Part shown: piece after piece, positions 35,623 through 45,083 of the stretch
Numbering within the stretch: position 1 is the stretch's first letter
Layout: every line of letters starts with the position of its first letter
Source: Nocardioides gansuensis
Lineage (GTDB): Bacteria > Actinomycetota > Actinomycetes > Propionibacteriales > Nocardioidaceae
NCBI RefSeq assembly: GCF_003076135.1
Contig: NZ_QDGZ01000002.1
Span: 310,001 to 374,000 of the forward strand
Length of the DNA: 64,000 nucleotides
Direction: 5' to 3'
The notes under the pieces: model-generated
Seen by the model: only the letters and a program-made list of their open reading frames with translations
The model's database searches: none
Told to the model about the DNA's origin: nothing
Position numbers and translations under genes: made by a program

Positions 35623-36828
35623 GTGGGCCTCGTCTTCCGCTCCTGCCTGCCCTCCGCCGGCGCCGCGCTCGCCCTGGTCCTGGTGGGCACGTCCACGCCG
35701 GCCTGGGCAGCCGTGGCGACCCCCCACCAGATGCCGTTCCCTTGCGGGCAGACCTGGACGGGGTCGACGCGAAGCGGGCACAGCCCCAGCGTCCGCTCGA
35801 TCGACTGGAACCGGGAGAACGACGCCGGAGCCTCCGTCGTGGCGAGCGCACCCGGCGTCGCTTCCCTGGTGCAGCCCCACGACAAGGGCGGCTACGGGCG
35901 CTACGTCGTCGTCGACCACCTCAACGGGGAGTCGTCGCTCTACGCCCACCTCGGGAAGGTGACGGTGGCCGCCGGCCAGCGCGTCGACCAGGGCGCGATG
36001 CTCGGCGCGGTCGGCGACTCGGGCAACGCGCGGGGCGCCCACCTGCACTTCGAGGAGCGGATCGGGAGGGAGGTCGTGCGCGCCTGGTTCGGGGGCGTGC
36101 CCTACTCCTATGGCGAGGCGACCAGTGCGAACTGCGTCGACGTGCCGGTGGCCGGCAACTTCTCGGGCGACGCGTTGGCCGAGGTGGCGGTCTTCCGTCG
36201 GGGGCGCAGGTCGCAATTCATCGTCAACGAGGCCGGCACCCCGCGCGTGGTGCCCTTCGGCAGGGCCACGGACGAGCCCGTCGTGGGCGACTGGGACGGG
36301 GACGGGACGGCGAACGTCGGCATCCGCACCCCGCGCGGCGCCAGGTTCAAGCTGCAGACGGCCGGCGGCGTCGTGAAGATCGTCTACGGCATCCCGTCGG
36401 ACCGGCCGATCGCGGGGGACTGGAACGCGGACGGCATCACGGACCTCGGGGTACGGCGGCCGGAGACGGCCTCCTTCTACATCCGGATGCCCGACGGGTC
36501 GACCCAGTCGCTGGTGCTGGGGGACGCCGACGACCTGCCGGTCACCGGCGACTGGAACGGCGACCGGGTCACCGACCTGGGGGTCTACGACCAGGCCACC
36601 GCGACGTTCACCCTGCGGCAGGTCGACGCCAACGGCGTGGCCTGGACCGCGCAGGTGCCGTTCGGCGCCGTCGGCGACCTCCCCGTCACCGGGGACTGGG
36701 ACGGAAACGGGGTCACCGACCTCGGGGTCTGGAACCCGGCCACCGCGACCTTCGCCCAGAGCCGCGCGGCGACGCCGACCTCGGCCCGCACCGGGGTGAC
36801 CACGGTCCGGTTCGGCAACCCGCGCTGA
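35623..36828 (+). CDS. Secreted M23 (LytM) peptidase with C-terminal FG-GAP-like repeats
   Basis: A 401-residue secreted protein. The signal peptide is cleaved near WAAVA. The M23 domain (about 50-165) has His53, Asp61 (SIDWNREND), YAHLG and GAHLHFEE (His140, His142). Residues about 175-390 form repeats of the type VAGDWNADGITDLGVRRPETAS, four to five copies, an FG-GAP/VCBS-like beta-propeller array. It should cut peptidoglycan cross-bridges, with the repeats binding the wall or a glycan. The GTG start has GAGAGGGA upstream; two GNGGGACGCCG units (35575, 35608) lie in the leader. Confidence 0.88.
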   Translation: MGLVFRSCLPSAGAALALVLVGTSTPAWAAVATPHQMPFPCGQTWTGSTRSGHSPSVRSIDWNRENDAGASVVASAPGVASLVQPHDKGGYGRYVVVDHLNGESSLYAHLGKVTVAAGQRVDQGAMLGAVGDSGNARGAHLHFEERIGREVVRAWFGGVPYSYGEATSANCVDVPVAGNFSGDALAEVAVFRRGRRSQFIVNEAGTPRVVPFGRATDEPVVGDWDGDGTANVGIRTPRGARFKLQTAGGVVKIVYGIPSDRPIAGDWNADGITDLGVRRPETASFYIRMPDGSTQSLVLGDADDLPVTGDWNGDRVTDLGVYDQATATFTLRQVDANGVAWTAQVPFGAVGDLPVTGDWDGNGVTDLGVWNPATATFAQSRAATPTSARTGVTTVRFGNPR

Positions 36829-36840
36829 GCCGTGCGGGTG

Positions 36841-37719
36841 TCAGAGCGCGGTGGTGCGACCCACCAGGTGGGGCGAGCCGTCCTTCGGGTTGGTCAGCGC
36901 GAAGGTGTGGTTCCTGCCCTCAGACGCCACGGCGAAGGCCACCGTGCCCGGCAGGAAGACCGGCTTCTTGAAGGCCACGTCGACGACGACCGAGTCGGGG
37001 AGGCGATTCTCGATGGCCGAGATGCAGCGCGCCTTGGTCCACATGCCGTGGGCGATGTGGCGCGGGAAGCCGAGCGCCCTGGCGGTGAGTGGGTAGAGGT
37101 GGATCGGGTTGTGGTCGCCCGACACGGCGGCGTACTTGCGGCCGAGGTCCTCCGGCAGCCGCCACTGGATCCCGCCGGTGGGGGTGCCCGGGATCGACAG
37201 GCCGCTCGTGGCCGACCCGTCGCCCCTGCCGCGGCGCAGGTAGGCCGACGTCGACTCCCAGACCAGCTCGTCGCCCGAGCGGACCTCGGTGACGAAGTCG
37301 AGCACCGTGCCCTTCGCGTGGGGACGGGCCGGGCCCACCGAGGTGACGATGTCCAGGGTCTCGCCGACCCCGATCGGCCGGTGGCTGGTGATCGAGTTCT
37401 CCAGGTGGACGCTGCCGATCGCAGGGAACGGGAACGCCGGGTCGCTCATGATCGCCATGTGCAGCGGGAAGGCCAGCATGTGCGGGTAGGGCAGCGGCAC
37501 GGTGTCCTTGCGGGGGAACCCGCACACCCCGGCGTAGCGATCCACCTCGGACCGCTCCGCCACCGCGCCCTCACGGGCGTAGGAGAGCCCAGTGAACTGG
37601 TCGCGGGGCGCCTTCTTCACGCCGGGGAGCTGGTTGACGCCGGGAACGGCCGGCAGGGCCGCCTTGACCAGGGTCGACAGCACTCCGGGCTTGCCGCGGA
37701 GCAGCTTGGGGTCGGTCAT
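36841..37719 (-). CDS. MaoC-type (R)-specific 3-hydroxyacyl dehydratase (HtdX-like)
   Basis: A 292-residue MaoC/hot-dog dehydratase with the catalytic motif YAAVSGDHNPIHLYPLTA and HGMWTKARC. The N-terminal half is the second, inactive hot-dog typical of the HtdX/two-domain type. It is directly downstream of FabG4, and FadA2 is divergent: the order MaoC-FabG4-FadA2 equals Rv0241c-Rv0242c-Rv0243 of M. tuberculosis. ATG at 37719 is preferred; a GTG three codons earlier is possible. Confidence 0.9.
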   Translation of the reverse strand: MTDPKLLRGKPGVLSTLVKAALPAVPGVNQLPGVKKAPRDQFTGLSYAREGAVAERSEVDRYAGVCGFPRKDTVPLPYPHMLAFPLHMAIMSDPAFPFPAIGSVHLENSITSHRPIGVGETLDIVTSVGPARPHAKGTVLDFVTEVRSGDELVWESTSAYLRRGRGDGSATSGLSIPGTPTGGIQWRLPEDLGRKYAAVSGDHNPIHLYPLTARALGFPRHIAHGMWTKARCISAIENRLPDSVVVDVAFKKPVFLPGTVAFAVASEGRNHTFALTNPKDGSPHLVGRTTAL

Positions 37720-37720
37720 C

Positions 37721-39055
37721 TCAGGCACCCAGCATCATCTGGCCGCAGACGCGGACGACATTGCCGTTGACCGCGGTGGAGCCGGGGGAGGCGTACCAGG
37801 CGATGGTCTCGGCGACGTCGACCGGCAGGCCGCCCTGGGACATCGCGTTGAGGCGTTGGCCGATCTCGCGGGTCGCGAACGGCACGGCGGCCGTCATCTG
37901 GGTGATGATGAAGCCCGGGGCCACCGCGTTGACGGTGATGCCGTCCTTCAGCTCGTCGGCGAGGCTGTCGACCAGGCCGATCACCCCGGCCTTGGAGGCG
38001 GCGTAGTTGGTCTGGCCCACGTTGCCCGCGATGCCGGCGATCGACGCGACGCCGATGATGCGGCCGTTGTCGTTGATGACCAACTGGTCGAGCAGCTCCC
38101 GGGTGATCCGCTCCGGTGCGGTCAGGTTGACCCCGATGACCGAGGCCCAGCGGTCCCCGGCCATGTTGGCGAGCTTCTTGTCGCGGGTGATGCCGGCGTT
38201 GTGCACCACGACGTCGACACCGCCGTGCTTCTCCTTCAGGGCGTGGGCGATGCGCTGGGGGGCGTCCTTCGCGGTGATGTCGAGCAGCAGCTGGTCGCCG
38301 TCGAGCTCGGTCATCAGGGCCTGCAGGTCGTTGGCGGCCTGCGGCACGTCGACACCGACGACCGTCGCCCCGTCACGGTGCAGGACCCGGGCGATGTGCT
38401 CGCCGATGCCGCGACTGGCGCCGGTGACGAGGGCGACCTTGCCGGCCAGCGGCTTCGACCAGTCGGCGGCGGACTCCGCGTGAGTGGAGCCGTGCGCGCC
38501 GATGCGGACGACCTGGCCCGAGACGTAGGCCGACTTGGGCGAGAGGAAGAAGGCCAGCGTGGACGCGATCGCGTCCTCGGCGCCTTGGGAGACGTAGACC
38601 AGCTGGACTGTGCCGCCCCTGCCGATCTCCTTGCCCAGGGAGCGGGTGAAGCCCTCGAGGGCGCGCTGCGCAACGCGGGCGCTGCCCTGGAGCGCCTCGG
38701 GGGTGGTGCCGAGCACCACGACGCGGGGACAGGTCTCGAGGCGGCGCAGGAGCGGGGTGAAGAACTCCTGGAGGGCGATCAGCGCACCGCTCTCGGTGAG
38801 GCCGGTGGCGTCGAACACGAGGCCCTTGAACTTCGCGTCGCCCGAGGAGTCCGTGGTGGACGCGATGCCGAGGCCGTCGAGGACGGTGGGCAGGGAGGCG
38901 GCGAGCCGGCCGGAGCCGCCGAGGGCGACCGTGCCGGAGACCAGCGGGGCACCCTCGGTGTAGCGCTCGAGCCTCGTCGGGCTGGGCAGGCCGAGGTTCT
39001 TGACGAGCAACTTGCCGATCGGCGTGGAGACGAAGCCCTGGTAGCGGTCGCTCAT
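37721..39055 (-). CDS. fabG4: High-molecular-weight 3-oxoacyl-(ACP/CoA) reductase (FabG4-like)
   Basis: A 444-residue reductase. The C-terminal half is a full SDR: TGASRGIGEH, NAGITRD, SIAGIAGNVGQTNYAASK. The N-terminal 200 residues form the flavodoxin-like domain that marks FabG4 (Rv0242c) against the 250-residue FabG. In mycobacteria FabG4 uses NADH and acts on long acyl-CoA chains. The ATG at 39055 was chosen because the upstream part of the frame is promoter. It is first in a two-gene operon with the MaoC dehydratase. Confidence 0.93.
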   Translation of the reverse strand: MSDRYQGFVSTPIGKLLVKNLGLPSPTRLERYTEGAPLVSGTVALGGSGRLAASLPTVLDGLGIASTTDSSGDAKFKGLVFDATGLTESGALIALQEFFTPLLRRLETCPRVVVLGTTPEALQGSARVAQRALEGFTRSLGKEIGRGGTVQLVYVSQGAEDAIASTLAFFLSPKSAYVSGQVVRIGAHGSTHAESAADWSKPLAGKVALVTGASRGIGEHIARVLHRDGATVVGVDVPQAANDLQALMTELDGDQLLLDITAKDAPQRIAHALKEKHGGVDVVVHNAGITRDKKLANMAGDRWASVIGVNLTAPERITRELLDQLVINDNGRIIGVASIAGIAGNVGQTNYAASKAGVIGLVDSLADELKDGITVNAVAPGFIITQMTAAVPFATREIGQRLNAMSQGGLPVDVAETIAWYASPGSTAVNGNVVRVCGQMMLGA

Positions 39056-39118
39056 GGGTGGGAGGTCCTCCGGAGGTCGGGTGCATGTAGCGGAGCCGGG
39101 ACGCTCCGACGACGTCAT

Positions 39119-39138
39119 GTAACTAGACGTGTAACTAG
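39119..39138. promoter_or_regulatory. Direct repeat in the fabG4/fadA2 divergent promoter
   Basis: GTAACTAG occurs at 39119-39126 and 39131-39138, 12 bp apart, 64 bp from the fabG4 start and 120 bp from the thiolase start. It shares GTAAC with the fadAB palindrome (33560-33575), so one fatty-acid regulator could act on both. Confidence 0.45.
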
Positions 39139-39258
39139 GCGTCCACATTTCGTGACGTGGCACTCATTGCATTCCGCACGCGGGTGTCACGCAGCAGGAT
39201 AGGAGGCGCCGCTGAGACCGTCAGCCGCCCATGTCTGAGAACCCACGCAGGAGTGCAC

Positions 39259-40539
39259 ATGCAGGCCCAGACCCGCCGCGTCGCCGTCCTCGGCGGCAAC
39301 CGGATCCCCTTCGCCCGGTCCAACACCGCCTACGCCGGCGTGTCCAACCAGGAGATGCTGACCGCCGCGATCGACGGGCTCGTCGCCCGCTACGGCCTGG
39401 AAGGCGAGCGCCTCGGCGAGGTGGCGGCCGGCGCGGTGCTCAAGCACGCGCGCGACTTCAACCTCACCCGCGAGTCGGTCCTCGGCAGCAGGCTCTCGCC
39501 GGAGACCCCCGGCATCGACATGCAGCAGGCCTGCGGCACCGGCCTCCAGGCGATCAACTACATCGCCACCAAGATCGCGGTCGGCCAGCTGGAGTCCGGC
39601 ATCGGCGGCGGCACCGACACCACGTCCGACGCCCCCATCGCCCTCAGCGACGGCCTGCGCAAGAAGCTGCTGCTCCTCAACAGCGCCAAGGACCTCAAGG
39701 CCCGCCTGGCCATCCTCGCCACCATCCGCCCCGGCGACATCGGCCTCGACGCGCCGTCCAACGGCGAGCCGCGGACCCGGCTCTCGATGGGCGAGCACCA
39801 GGCGCTGACCGCACTGGAGTGGCAGATCACCCGCGAGGCCCAGGACGAGCTGGCCGCGACGTCGCACCAGAACCTCGGCAGGGCCTACGACGAGGGCTGG
39901 CAGGACGACCTGGTCACCCCGTTCCGCGGCGTCGAGCGCGACAACAACCTGCGCCCCGACTCCTCGGTGGAGAAGCTCGCCAGGCTCAAGCCGGTCTTCG
40001 GCAAGGGCGTGGCCGCCACCATGACGGCCGGCAACTCCACCCCGCTGACCGACGGCGCCTCCGCGGTGCTGCTGGGCAGCGAGGAGTGGGCGGAGGCACA
40101 CCGCCTCCAGCCGCTGGCCTGGTTCGTCGACTCCGAGCTCGCCGCGGTCGACTTCGTGAACGGTGGCGAGGGCCTGCTGATGGCACCTGCCTACGCCGTG
40201 CCGCGCCTGCTGGCCCGCAACGGCCTCACCCTGCAGGACTTCGACTACTACGAGATCCACGAGGCCTTCGCCTCGCAGGTGCTCTCCACGCTCAAGGCGT
40301 GGGAGGACCCGGTGTTCTGCAAGGAGCGCCTGGGCCTCGACGCGTCGCTGGGCTCGATCGACCGCGGCAAGCTCAACGTCAAGGGCTCGTCGCTGGCCGC
40401 GGGTCACCCGTTCGCCGCGACCGGTGGCCGCATCGTCGCCAACCTGGCCAAGCTGCTCGACCACAAGGGCTCGGGCCGTGGCCTGATCTCCGTCTGCGCC
40501 GCCGGCGGCATGGGCGTCGTCGCGATCCTGGAGAAGTGA
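39259..40539 (+). CDS. fadA2: Acetyl-CoA C-acetyltransferase (FadI/FadA2-like thiolase)
   Basis: A 426-residue thiolase of the FadI/FadA2 branch. Catalytic Cys is in MQQACGTGLQAIN; the partner motifs are IHEAFASQVL, SLAAGHPFAATGG and SVCAAGGMG. It starts with ATG at 39259 after a GCAGGAG ribosome site; the frame is open further upstream but without a good start. It is divergent from fabG4, matching Rv0243. Together the three genes can carry out thiolysis or condensation, reduction and dehydration of acyl-CoAs. Confidence 0.93.
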   Translation: MQAQTRRVAVLGGNRIPFARSNTAYAGVSNQEMLTAAIDGLVARYGLEGERLGEVAAGAVLKHARDFNLTRESVLGSRLSPETPGIDMQQACGTGLQAINYIATKIAVGQLESGIGGGTDTTSDAPIALSDGLRKKLLLLNSAKDLKARLAILATIRPGDIGLDAPSNGEPRTRLSMGEHQALTALEWQITREAQDELAATSHQNLGRAYDEGWQDDLVTPFRGVERDNNLRPDSSVEKLARLKPVFGKGVAATMTAGNSTPLTDGASAVLLGSEEWAEAHRLQPLAWFVDSELAAVDFVNGGEGLLMAPAYAVPRLLARNGLTLQDFDYYEIHEAFASQVLSTLKAWEDPVFCKERLGLDASLGSIDRGKLNVKGSSLAAGHPFAATGGRIVANLAKLLDHKGSGRGLISVCAAGGMGVVAILEK

Positions 40540-40546
40540 CGCCTGT

Positions 40547-40612
40547 TAGAGTCACGCCCGAAGACATCCTTTAACGAGCCGTCCCGTGAGGCGGAGAAGG
40601 AGGTCCGGAGCG
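40547..40612 (+). promoter_or_regulatory. pyr operon promoter and PyrR-binding leader
   Basis: TAGAGT (40547-40552) is the likely -10. The leader that follows contains TTTAACGAGCC, GTCCC and GTGAGGCGGAGAAGGAGG; the AACGAG...GTGAGGC stem-loop resembles the PyrR-binding hairpin, and its 3' side runs into the GGAGG ribosome site of pyrR. In mycobacteria PyrR represses translation by this route. UMP-dependent repression is therefore expected here. Confidence 0.65.
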
Positions 40613-40616
40613 GCCC

Positions 40617-41171
40617 ATGCCCGAAGAGCCAGCCCGCACCGTCCCCGAGGCACGCACCGTCCTCGACGCCCGTGACATCTCCCGGGCGCTGGCCCGCATC
40701 TCCCACGAGATCCTCGAGCGCAACAAGGGCGCCACCGACCTCGTCCTGCTCGGCCTGCACACCCGGGGCGTGCCGCTGGCCCGACGCGTCGCCGACCGGA
40801 TCGCCGCGGTCGAGGGCGCACCCGTGGCCGTCGGCGAGCTCGACGTGACCATGTACCGCGACGACCTGCGCAAGCAGCCCACCCGTCGCGCGCACAAGAC
40901 CCAGCTGCCCGCCGGCGGCATCGACGACAAGGTCGTCGTCCTCGTCGACGACGTCCTCTTCTCCGGCCGCACCATCCGGGCCGCCCTCGACGCGCTGGCC
41001 GACCTGGGCCGGCCGGCAGCCGTGCGACTGGCGGTGCTGGTCGACCGCGGACACCGCGAGCTGCCGATCCGTGCGGACCACGTCGGCAAGAACCTCCCGA
41101 GCGCCCGCGCCGAGCGGGTCAGCGTGCGCGTGGAGGAGATCGACGGACTGGACGAGGTGACCCTCTCGTGA
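40617..41171 (+). CDS. pyrR: PyrR bifunctional regulator / uracil phosphoribosyltransferase
   Basis: A 184-residue PyrR with the PRPP-binding motif [20 protein letters not shown] and the family segments ISHEILERN and [10 protein letters not shown]. It binds the pyr mRNA leader in response to UMP/UTP and has weak uracil phosphoribosyltransferase activity. First gene of pyrRBC; pyrB begins inside its stop codon. Confidence 0.96.
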   Translation: MPEEPARTVPEARTVLDARDISRALARISHEILERNKGATDLVLLGLHTRGVPLARRVADRIAAVEGAPVAVGELDVTMYRDDLRKQPTRRAHKTQLPAGGIDDKVVVLVDDVLFSGRTIRAALDALADLGRPAAVRLAVLVDRGHRELPIRADHVGKNLPSARAERVSVRVEEIDGLDEVTLS

Positions 41172-42100
41172 AGCACCTGCTCTCCATCGACGACCTCTCG
41201 GTCGACCTGGTCCAGGAGATCTTCGAGACCGCGGCCGACATGCACGACGTGCAGACGCGCGAGGTCAAGAAGCTGCCCGCGCTGCGCGGCCGCACGGTCG
41301 TGAACATGTTCTTCGAGGACTCCACGCGCACCCGCTCGAGCTTCGAGATCGCCGGCAAGTGGCTCTCCGCCGACGTCATCAACATCTCTGCCAAGGGGTC
41401 GAGCGCGTCGAAGGGCGAGAGCCTGCGCGACACGGTGCTCACCGTCTGCGCGATGGGCGTCGACGGGCTGGTGATCCGCCACCCCGCCAGCGGCGCCGCC
41501 CGCCAGGTCAGCGAGTGGGTCGACGCGTCGGTGGTCAACGCCGGCGACGGCATGCACGAGCACCCCACGCAGGCTCTGCTCGACGCCTACACGCTCCAGC
41601 GCCGGCTCGGCTCCCTCGAGGGCCGCCACGTCGCGATCATCGGCGACCTCACCCACAGCCGGGTGTTCCGCAGCAACGTCAAGCTGCTGACCAAGCTGGG
41701 TGCCCAGGTCACCGTCGTCGCGCCGCCGACCCTGATGCCGAGCGGCATCGAGCCGTGGTCCAAGGAGGCCGGCTTCGAGACGTCGTACGACGTGGACGCC
41801 GTCCTCCCGGACGCCGACGCCGTGATGATGCTGCGCGTCCAGCGCGAGCGCATGTCGGGCGGCTACTTCCCGAGCGCCCGTGAGTACACAGTCGGCTACG
41901 GCCTCACCAAGGACCGGCTGGCGCTGCTCAAGCCCGACGCCCCGATCTGCCACCCGGGCCCGATGAACCGCGGCCTGGAGATCGCCGCCGACGCCGCGGA
42001 CGCGGCCCAGTCGGTGGTGCTCGAGCAGGTCTCCAGCGGCCTGGCAGTGCGCATGGCCGTGCTCTACCACCTGCTTGCGGGAGAGGAGGGCTCGGCATGA
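41168..42100 (+). CDS. pyrB: Aspartate carbamoyltransferase catalytic subunit
   Basis: A 310-residue ATCase with carbamoyl-phosphate site [19 protein letters not shown] and the aspartate-side [11 protein letters not shown]. It makes carbamoyl-aspartate, the second step of UMP synthesis. GTG start overlapping pyrR (GTGA); stop overlapping pyrC (ATGA). Confidence 0.97.
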   Translation: MKHLLSIDDLSVDLVQEIFETAADMHDVQTREVKKLPALRGRTVVNMFFEDSTRTRSSFEIAGKWLSADVINISAKGSSASKGESLRDTVLTVCAMGVDGLVIRHPASGAARQVSEWVDASVVNAGDGMHEHPTQALLDAYTLQRRLGSLEGRHVAIIGDLTHSRVFRSNVKLLTKLGAQVTVVAPPTLMPSGIEPWSKEAGFETSYDVDAVLPDADAVMMLRVQRERMSGGYFPSAREYTVGYGLTKDRLALLKPDAPICHPGPMNRGLEIAADAADAAQSVVLEQVSSGLAVRMAVLYHLLAGEEGSA

Positions 42101-43386
42101 GCCTCGTGATCACCGGTGCGTCGCTGATGGGCGGCCCACGGAAGGACCTGTACGTCGACGACGCGGGGCGGCTGGTCGGCGAACTGCCCGCGGGCGCCGG
42201 CCGGTCGCGCGGGGTCGAGACCCTCGACGCGGACGGCCTGGTGGCGCTGCCCGGGCTGGTCGACCTGCACACCCACCTCCGCGAGCCCGGCCGGGAGGAC
42301 GCCGAGACGGTGCTCACCGGGTCGCGGGCCGCGGCCGTCGGCGGCTACACCGCCGTGCTGGCGATGGCCAACACGACCCCCGTCACCGACACCGCCGAGG
42401 CGGCGATCCGGGTCTGGGAGCTGGGCCGCGAGGCCGGCCTGGTCGACGTCGTCCCGGTCGGTGCGGTGACCAAGGGCCTGGCCGGGGAGGAGCTCGCAGA
42501 GCTCGGGCTGATGGCCCGCTCGCGCGCCCGCGTCCGGGTCTTCTCCGACGACGGCAGGTGCGTCCACGACGCCCGCGTGATGCGCCGGGCGCTGGAGTAC
42601 GTCAAGGCGTTCGGCGGCGTCGTCTCCCAGCACGCCCAGGAGCCGACGCTCGCCGGCCCGGCCGCCTGCTGCCACGAGGGCGAGGTCTCCGGCCGTCTCG
42701 GGCTGCCCGGGTGGCCCGGCATCGCCGAGGAGGTCATCGTCGCCCGCGACGTGATGCTCGCCCGCCACACCGGCTCGCGCGTGCACGTCGCGCACGTGTC
42801 GACGGCCGGCTCGGTCGAGGTGGTCCGCTGGGCGAAGGCGCAGGGCATCGACGTGACCGCCGAAGTCACGCCGCACCACCTCCTGCTCACCACCGACCTG
42901 CTCACCACCTTCGACCCGACCTACAAGGTCAACCCGCCGCTGCGGCCGGAGGAGGACGTGAAGGTCCTGCGGGAGGCCCTGGCCGACGGCACCATCGACG
43001 CCGTCGCCACCGACCACGCGCCGCACGCCCGCCACGACAAGGAGCACGCGTTCGTCGACGCGGCCTTCGGCATGCTCGGCCTGGAGACGGCCCTCTCGGT
43101 AGTCCGCACGGTGATGGACGAGACGTTCACGTGGGCCGACGTCGCGCGCGTGATGTCGCAGTCGCCGGCCCGCATCGCGCGCCTCGACGGGCACGGCGGC
43201 ACACTCTCGCCAGGAGAGCCGGGCCACGTGACGCTGGTCGACCCGACGGCGTCGGTCACCGTCGACCGCGACGACTCGGTCTCGCTGTCGCGCAACAACC
43301 CGTGGCACGGGCGGTCGCTCACCTCGAAGGTCGTGCACACGGTGTACGGCGGGCGGGTCACCGTCCGCGACGGCGCGCTGGCCTGA
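42097..43386 (+). CDS. pyrC: Dihydroorotase (class I)
   Basis: A 429-residue dihydroorotase with the metal ligands HTHLREPG near residue 60 and TDHAPH near 308; Asp in [10 protein letters not shown] and His residues in SQHAQEP and HVAHVST complete the site. It cyclises carbamoyl-aspartate. Its position after pyrB is standard; carAB and the later genes are outside the operon seen here, since the next gene is convergent. Confidence 0.96.
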   Translation: MSLVITGASLMGGPRKDLYVDDAGRLVGELPAGAGRSRGVETLDADGLVALPGLVDLHTHLREPGREDAETVLTGSRAAAVGGYTAVLAMANTTPVTDTAEAAIRVWELGREAGLVDVVPVGAVTKGLAGEELAELGLMARSRARVRVFSDDGRCVHDARVMRRALEYVKAFGGVVSQHAQEPTLAGPAACCHEGEVSGRLGLPGWPGIAEEVIVARDVMLARHTGSRVHVAHVSTAGSVEVVRWAKAQGIDVTAEVTPHHLLLTTDLLTTFDPTYKVNPPLRPEEDVKVLREALADGTIDAVATDHAPHARHDKEHAFVDAAFGMLGLETALSVVRTVMDETFTWADVARVMSQSPARIARLDGHGGTLSPGEPGHVTLVDPTASVTVDRDDSVSLSRNNPWHGRSLTSKVVHTVYGGRVTVRDGALA

Positions 43387-43387
43387 C

Positions 43388-43588
43388 TCAGGCCCCTGCG
43401 GGGCTGTGCGGCTCGACCTCCCGGAGGAAGCCGCGCGCCCCGAGGAAGTCGGAGAGCGACCCCTTGTGGGCGTCGCACGCCAGCCACGTCTTGCGGCGGT
43501 CGGGCGTGTGGATCTTCGGGTTGTTCCACAGCAGCCGCCACGCGGCCGGCGCGGTGCAGCCCTTGGCCGAGCAGGTGTCAGGACTCAC
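43388..43588 (-). CDS. Small zinc-ribbon-like protein, function unknown
   Basis: A 66-residue actinobacterial protein with four Cys/His that could bind zinc: CSAKGC near the start and CDAHKGS later, joined by WRLLWNNPKIHTPDRRKTWL. GTG start at 43588. Convergent with pyrC, one base apart. Confidence 0.75.
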   Translation of the reverse strand: MSPDTCSAKGCTAPAAWRLLWNNPKIHTPDRRKTWLACDAHKGSLSDFLGARGFLREVEPHSPAGA

Positions 43589-43621
43589 GCGGACCTCGCG
43601 GCGTACGGGGCGGAAATGAGC

Positions 43622-43661
43622 CAGGTGCCGGACAACCACGGGGGAAGCCGTCCGGCACCTG
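43622..43661. terminator. Perfect 12-bp hairpin
   Basis: CAGGTGCCGGAC (43622-43633) and GTCCGGCACCTG (43650-43661) are exact inverted repeats with a 16-base loop. It lies 74 bases beyond the DUF3099 stop and 34 bases before the small zinc-ribbon gene. A terminator for DUF3099, or a leader structure of the small gene, are both possible. Confidence 0.6.
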
Positions 43662-43735
43662 ATGAGACTCCGGACGGGGGATGCCGGAGCCGCACGTCGA
43701 TTCTTGCATGACGGCGCGGTGATGCCAACAACGAG

Positions 43736-44026
43736 TCACGGGCGATTCTCGGGGCCCGGAAGCTCCTTGTCCTGGCGGCCGTCGAGCAGGGCGAACCCGT
43801 CCTCCTTGTGCGTCTCCGGGTTGGCCAGCACCACGGCGACGTAGGGGAGCAGCAGGGCCGCAGCCACCAGCACCCACCGCAGCCACCCCGGGCCGACGGC
43901 GACCGCGCCGATGAAGCAGGCGGTGCGGATCGCCATCGAGATGATGTAGCGCTTCTGCCGGGCTGCGATGTCGTCGGCCCGGCTCGTCCCCGCAGTGGTG
44001 ATGCGGACGGCTTCGGACCGGGCCAT
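43736..44026 (-). CDS. DUF3099 membrane protein
   Basis: A 96-residue protein with two membrane helices (YIISMAIRTACFIGAVAVG and WLRWVLVAAALLLPYVAVVL), the DUF3099 pattern of actinobacteria. The opening EAVRITTAGTSRADDIAARQ is conserved in the family. TAGAGT six bases before the ATG suggests a leaderless mRNA. Function unknown. Confidence 0.85.
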   Translation of the reverse strand: MARSEAVRITTAGTSRADDIAARQKRYIISMAIRTACFIGAVAVGPGWLRWVLVAAALLLPYVAVVLANPETHKEDGFALLDGRQDKELPGPENRP

Positions 44027-44090
44027 GGCTCCACTCTACGTCGCTACGCTCAGGGGATCACGGCAGAATCCGACGTCACCAGGAGGCCCC

Positions 44091-44303
44091 ATGTCCAACC
44101 GCACCTACCGCGTCACCGAGATCGTCGGGACCTCGCCCGACGGCATCGACCAGGCCATCCGCAACGGCATCTCACGGGCCGGCCAGACCCTGCGCCACAT
44201 CGACTGGTTCGAGGTCACGCAGATCCGCGGCCAGGCCAAGGACGGTGAGGTCGAGCACTTCCAGGTCGGCATCAAGGTGGGCTTCCGGCTCGAAGACGAG
44301 TGA
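44091..44303 (+). CDS. Dodecin (flavin-binding storage protein)
   Basis: A 70-residue dodecin with YRVTEIVGTSPDGIDQAI, the flavin-stacking Trp in HIDWFEVTQIRG and VGIKVGFRLE. Dodecins assemble as hollow 12-mers that sequester flavins. The ATG has an AGGAGG ribosome site. Monocistronic, upstream of fabG. Confidence 0.94.
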   Translation: MSNRTYRVTEIVGTSPDGIDQAIRNGISRAGQTLRHIDWFEVTQIRGQAKDGEVEHFQVGIKVGFRLEDE

Positions 44304-44356
44304 GCCCCGTCGCGTCGGCTCGGCGTACCCCGCGGTAATCACTAGCGTCGTACGAC

Positions 44357-45070
44357 GTGAGCCAGACACCTCGTTCAGTCCTCGTCACCGGCGGCAACCG
44401 AGGCATCGGTCGCGCCATTGCCGAGGCCTTCCTCGCCCAGGGCGACAAGGTCGCCGTCACCACCCGCAACGGCGGAGCCCCCGAGGGCGCCCTCGACGTA
44501 CGCTGCGACATCACCGACCCGGCGGCCGTCGACGCGGCGTTCGCCCAGGTCGAGGAGGCCCACGGCCCCGTGGAAGTCCTGGTGGCCAACGCCGGCATCA
44601 CCCAGGACACCCTCGTGCTGCGGATGAGCGACGACGACTGGTCGCGCGTCATCGAGACCAACCTCACCGGGTCGTTCCGGGTCGTGAAGCGCGCGGCCAA
44701 GGGCATGCTCCGGCTGCGCCGCGGCCGGATCATCCTGATCTCGTCGGTGGTGGGCCTGCTGGGCTCCGCCGGCCAGGTCAACTACGCGGCCTCCAAGTCG
44801 GGCCTGGTCGGGATGGCCCGCTCGCTCGCGCGCGAGCTCGGCAGCCGCTCCATCACCACCAACGTGGTCGCCCCGGGCTTCGTCGAGACCGACATGACCG
44901 AGGTGCTGACCGACGACCAGAAGCAGACCATCAAGACCCAGGTGCCGCTCGGCCGCTACGCCACGCCCGTCGAGGTCGCCTCGGCCGTCACGTGGCTGGC
45001 TTCCGACGGCGCGGCCTATGTCACCGGGGCGGTCATCCCGGTCGACGGCGGCCTCGGCATGGGCCACTGA
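44357..45070 (+). CDS. fabG: 3-oxoacyl-ACP reductase
   Basis: A 237-residue FabG/MabA: TGGNRGIGRA, NAGITQD, ISSVVGLLGSAGQVNYAASK and PVDGGLGMGH. It performs the first reduction in fatty acid elongation. GTG start, eight bases after TAGCGT. fabI follows after 13 bases, as in mabA-inhA of mycobacteria. Confidence 0.95.
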   Translation: MSQTPRSVLVTGGNRGIGRAIAEAFLAQGDKVAVTTRNGGAPEGALDVRCDITDPAAVDAAFAQVEEAHGPVEVLVANAGITQDTLVLRMSDDDWSRVIETNLTGSFRVVKRAAKGMLRLRRGRIILISSVVGLLGSAGQVNYAASKSGLVGMARSLARELGSRSITTNVVAPGFVETDMTEVLTDDQKQTIKTQVPLGRYATPVEVASAVTWLASDGAAYVTGAVIPVDGGLGMGH

Positions 45071-45083
45071 GAAGGAGAGAGAC

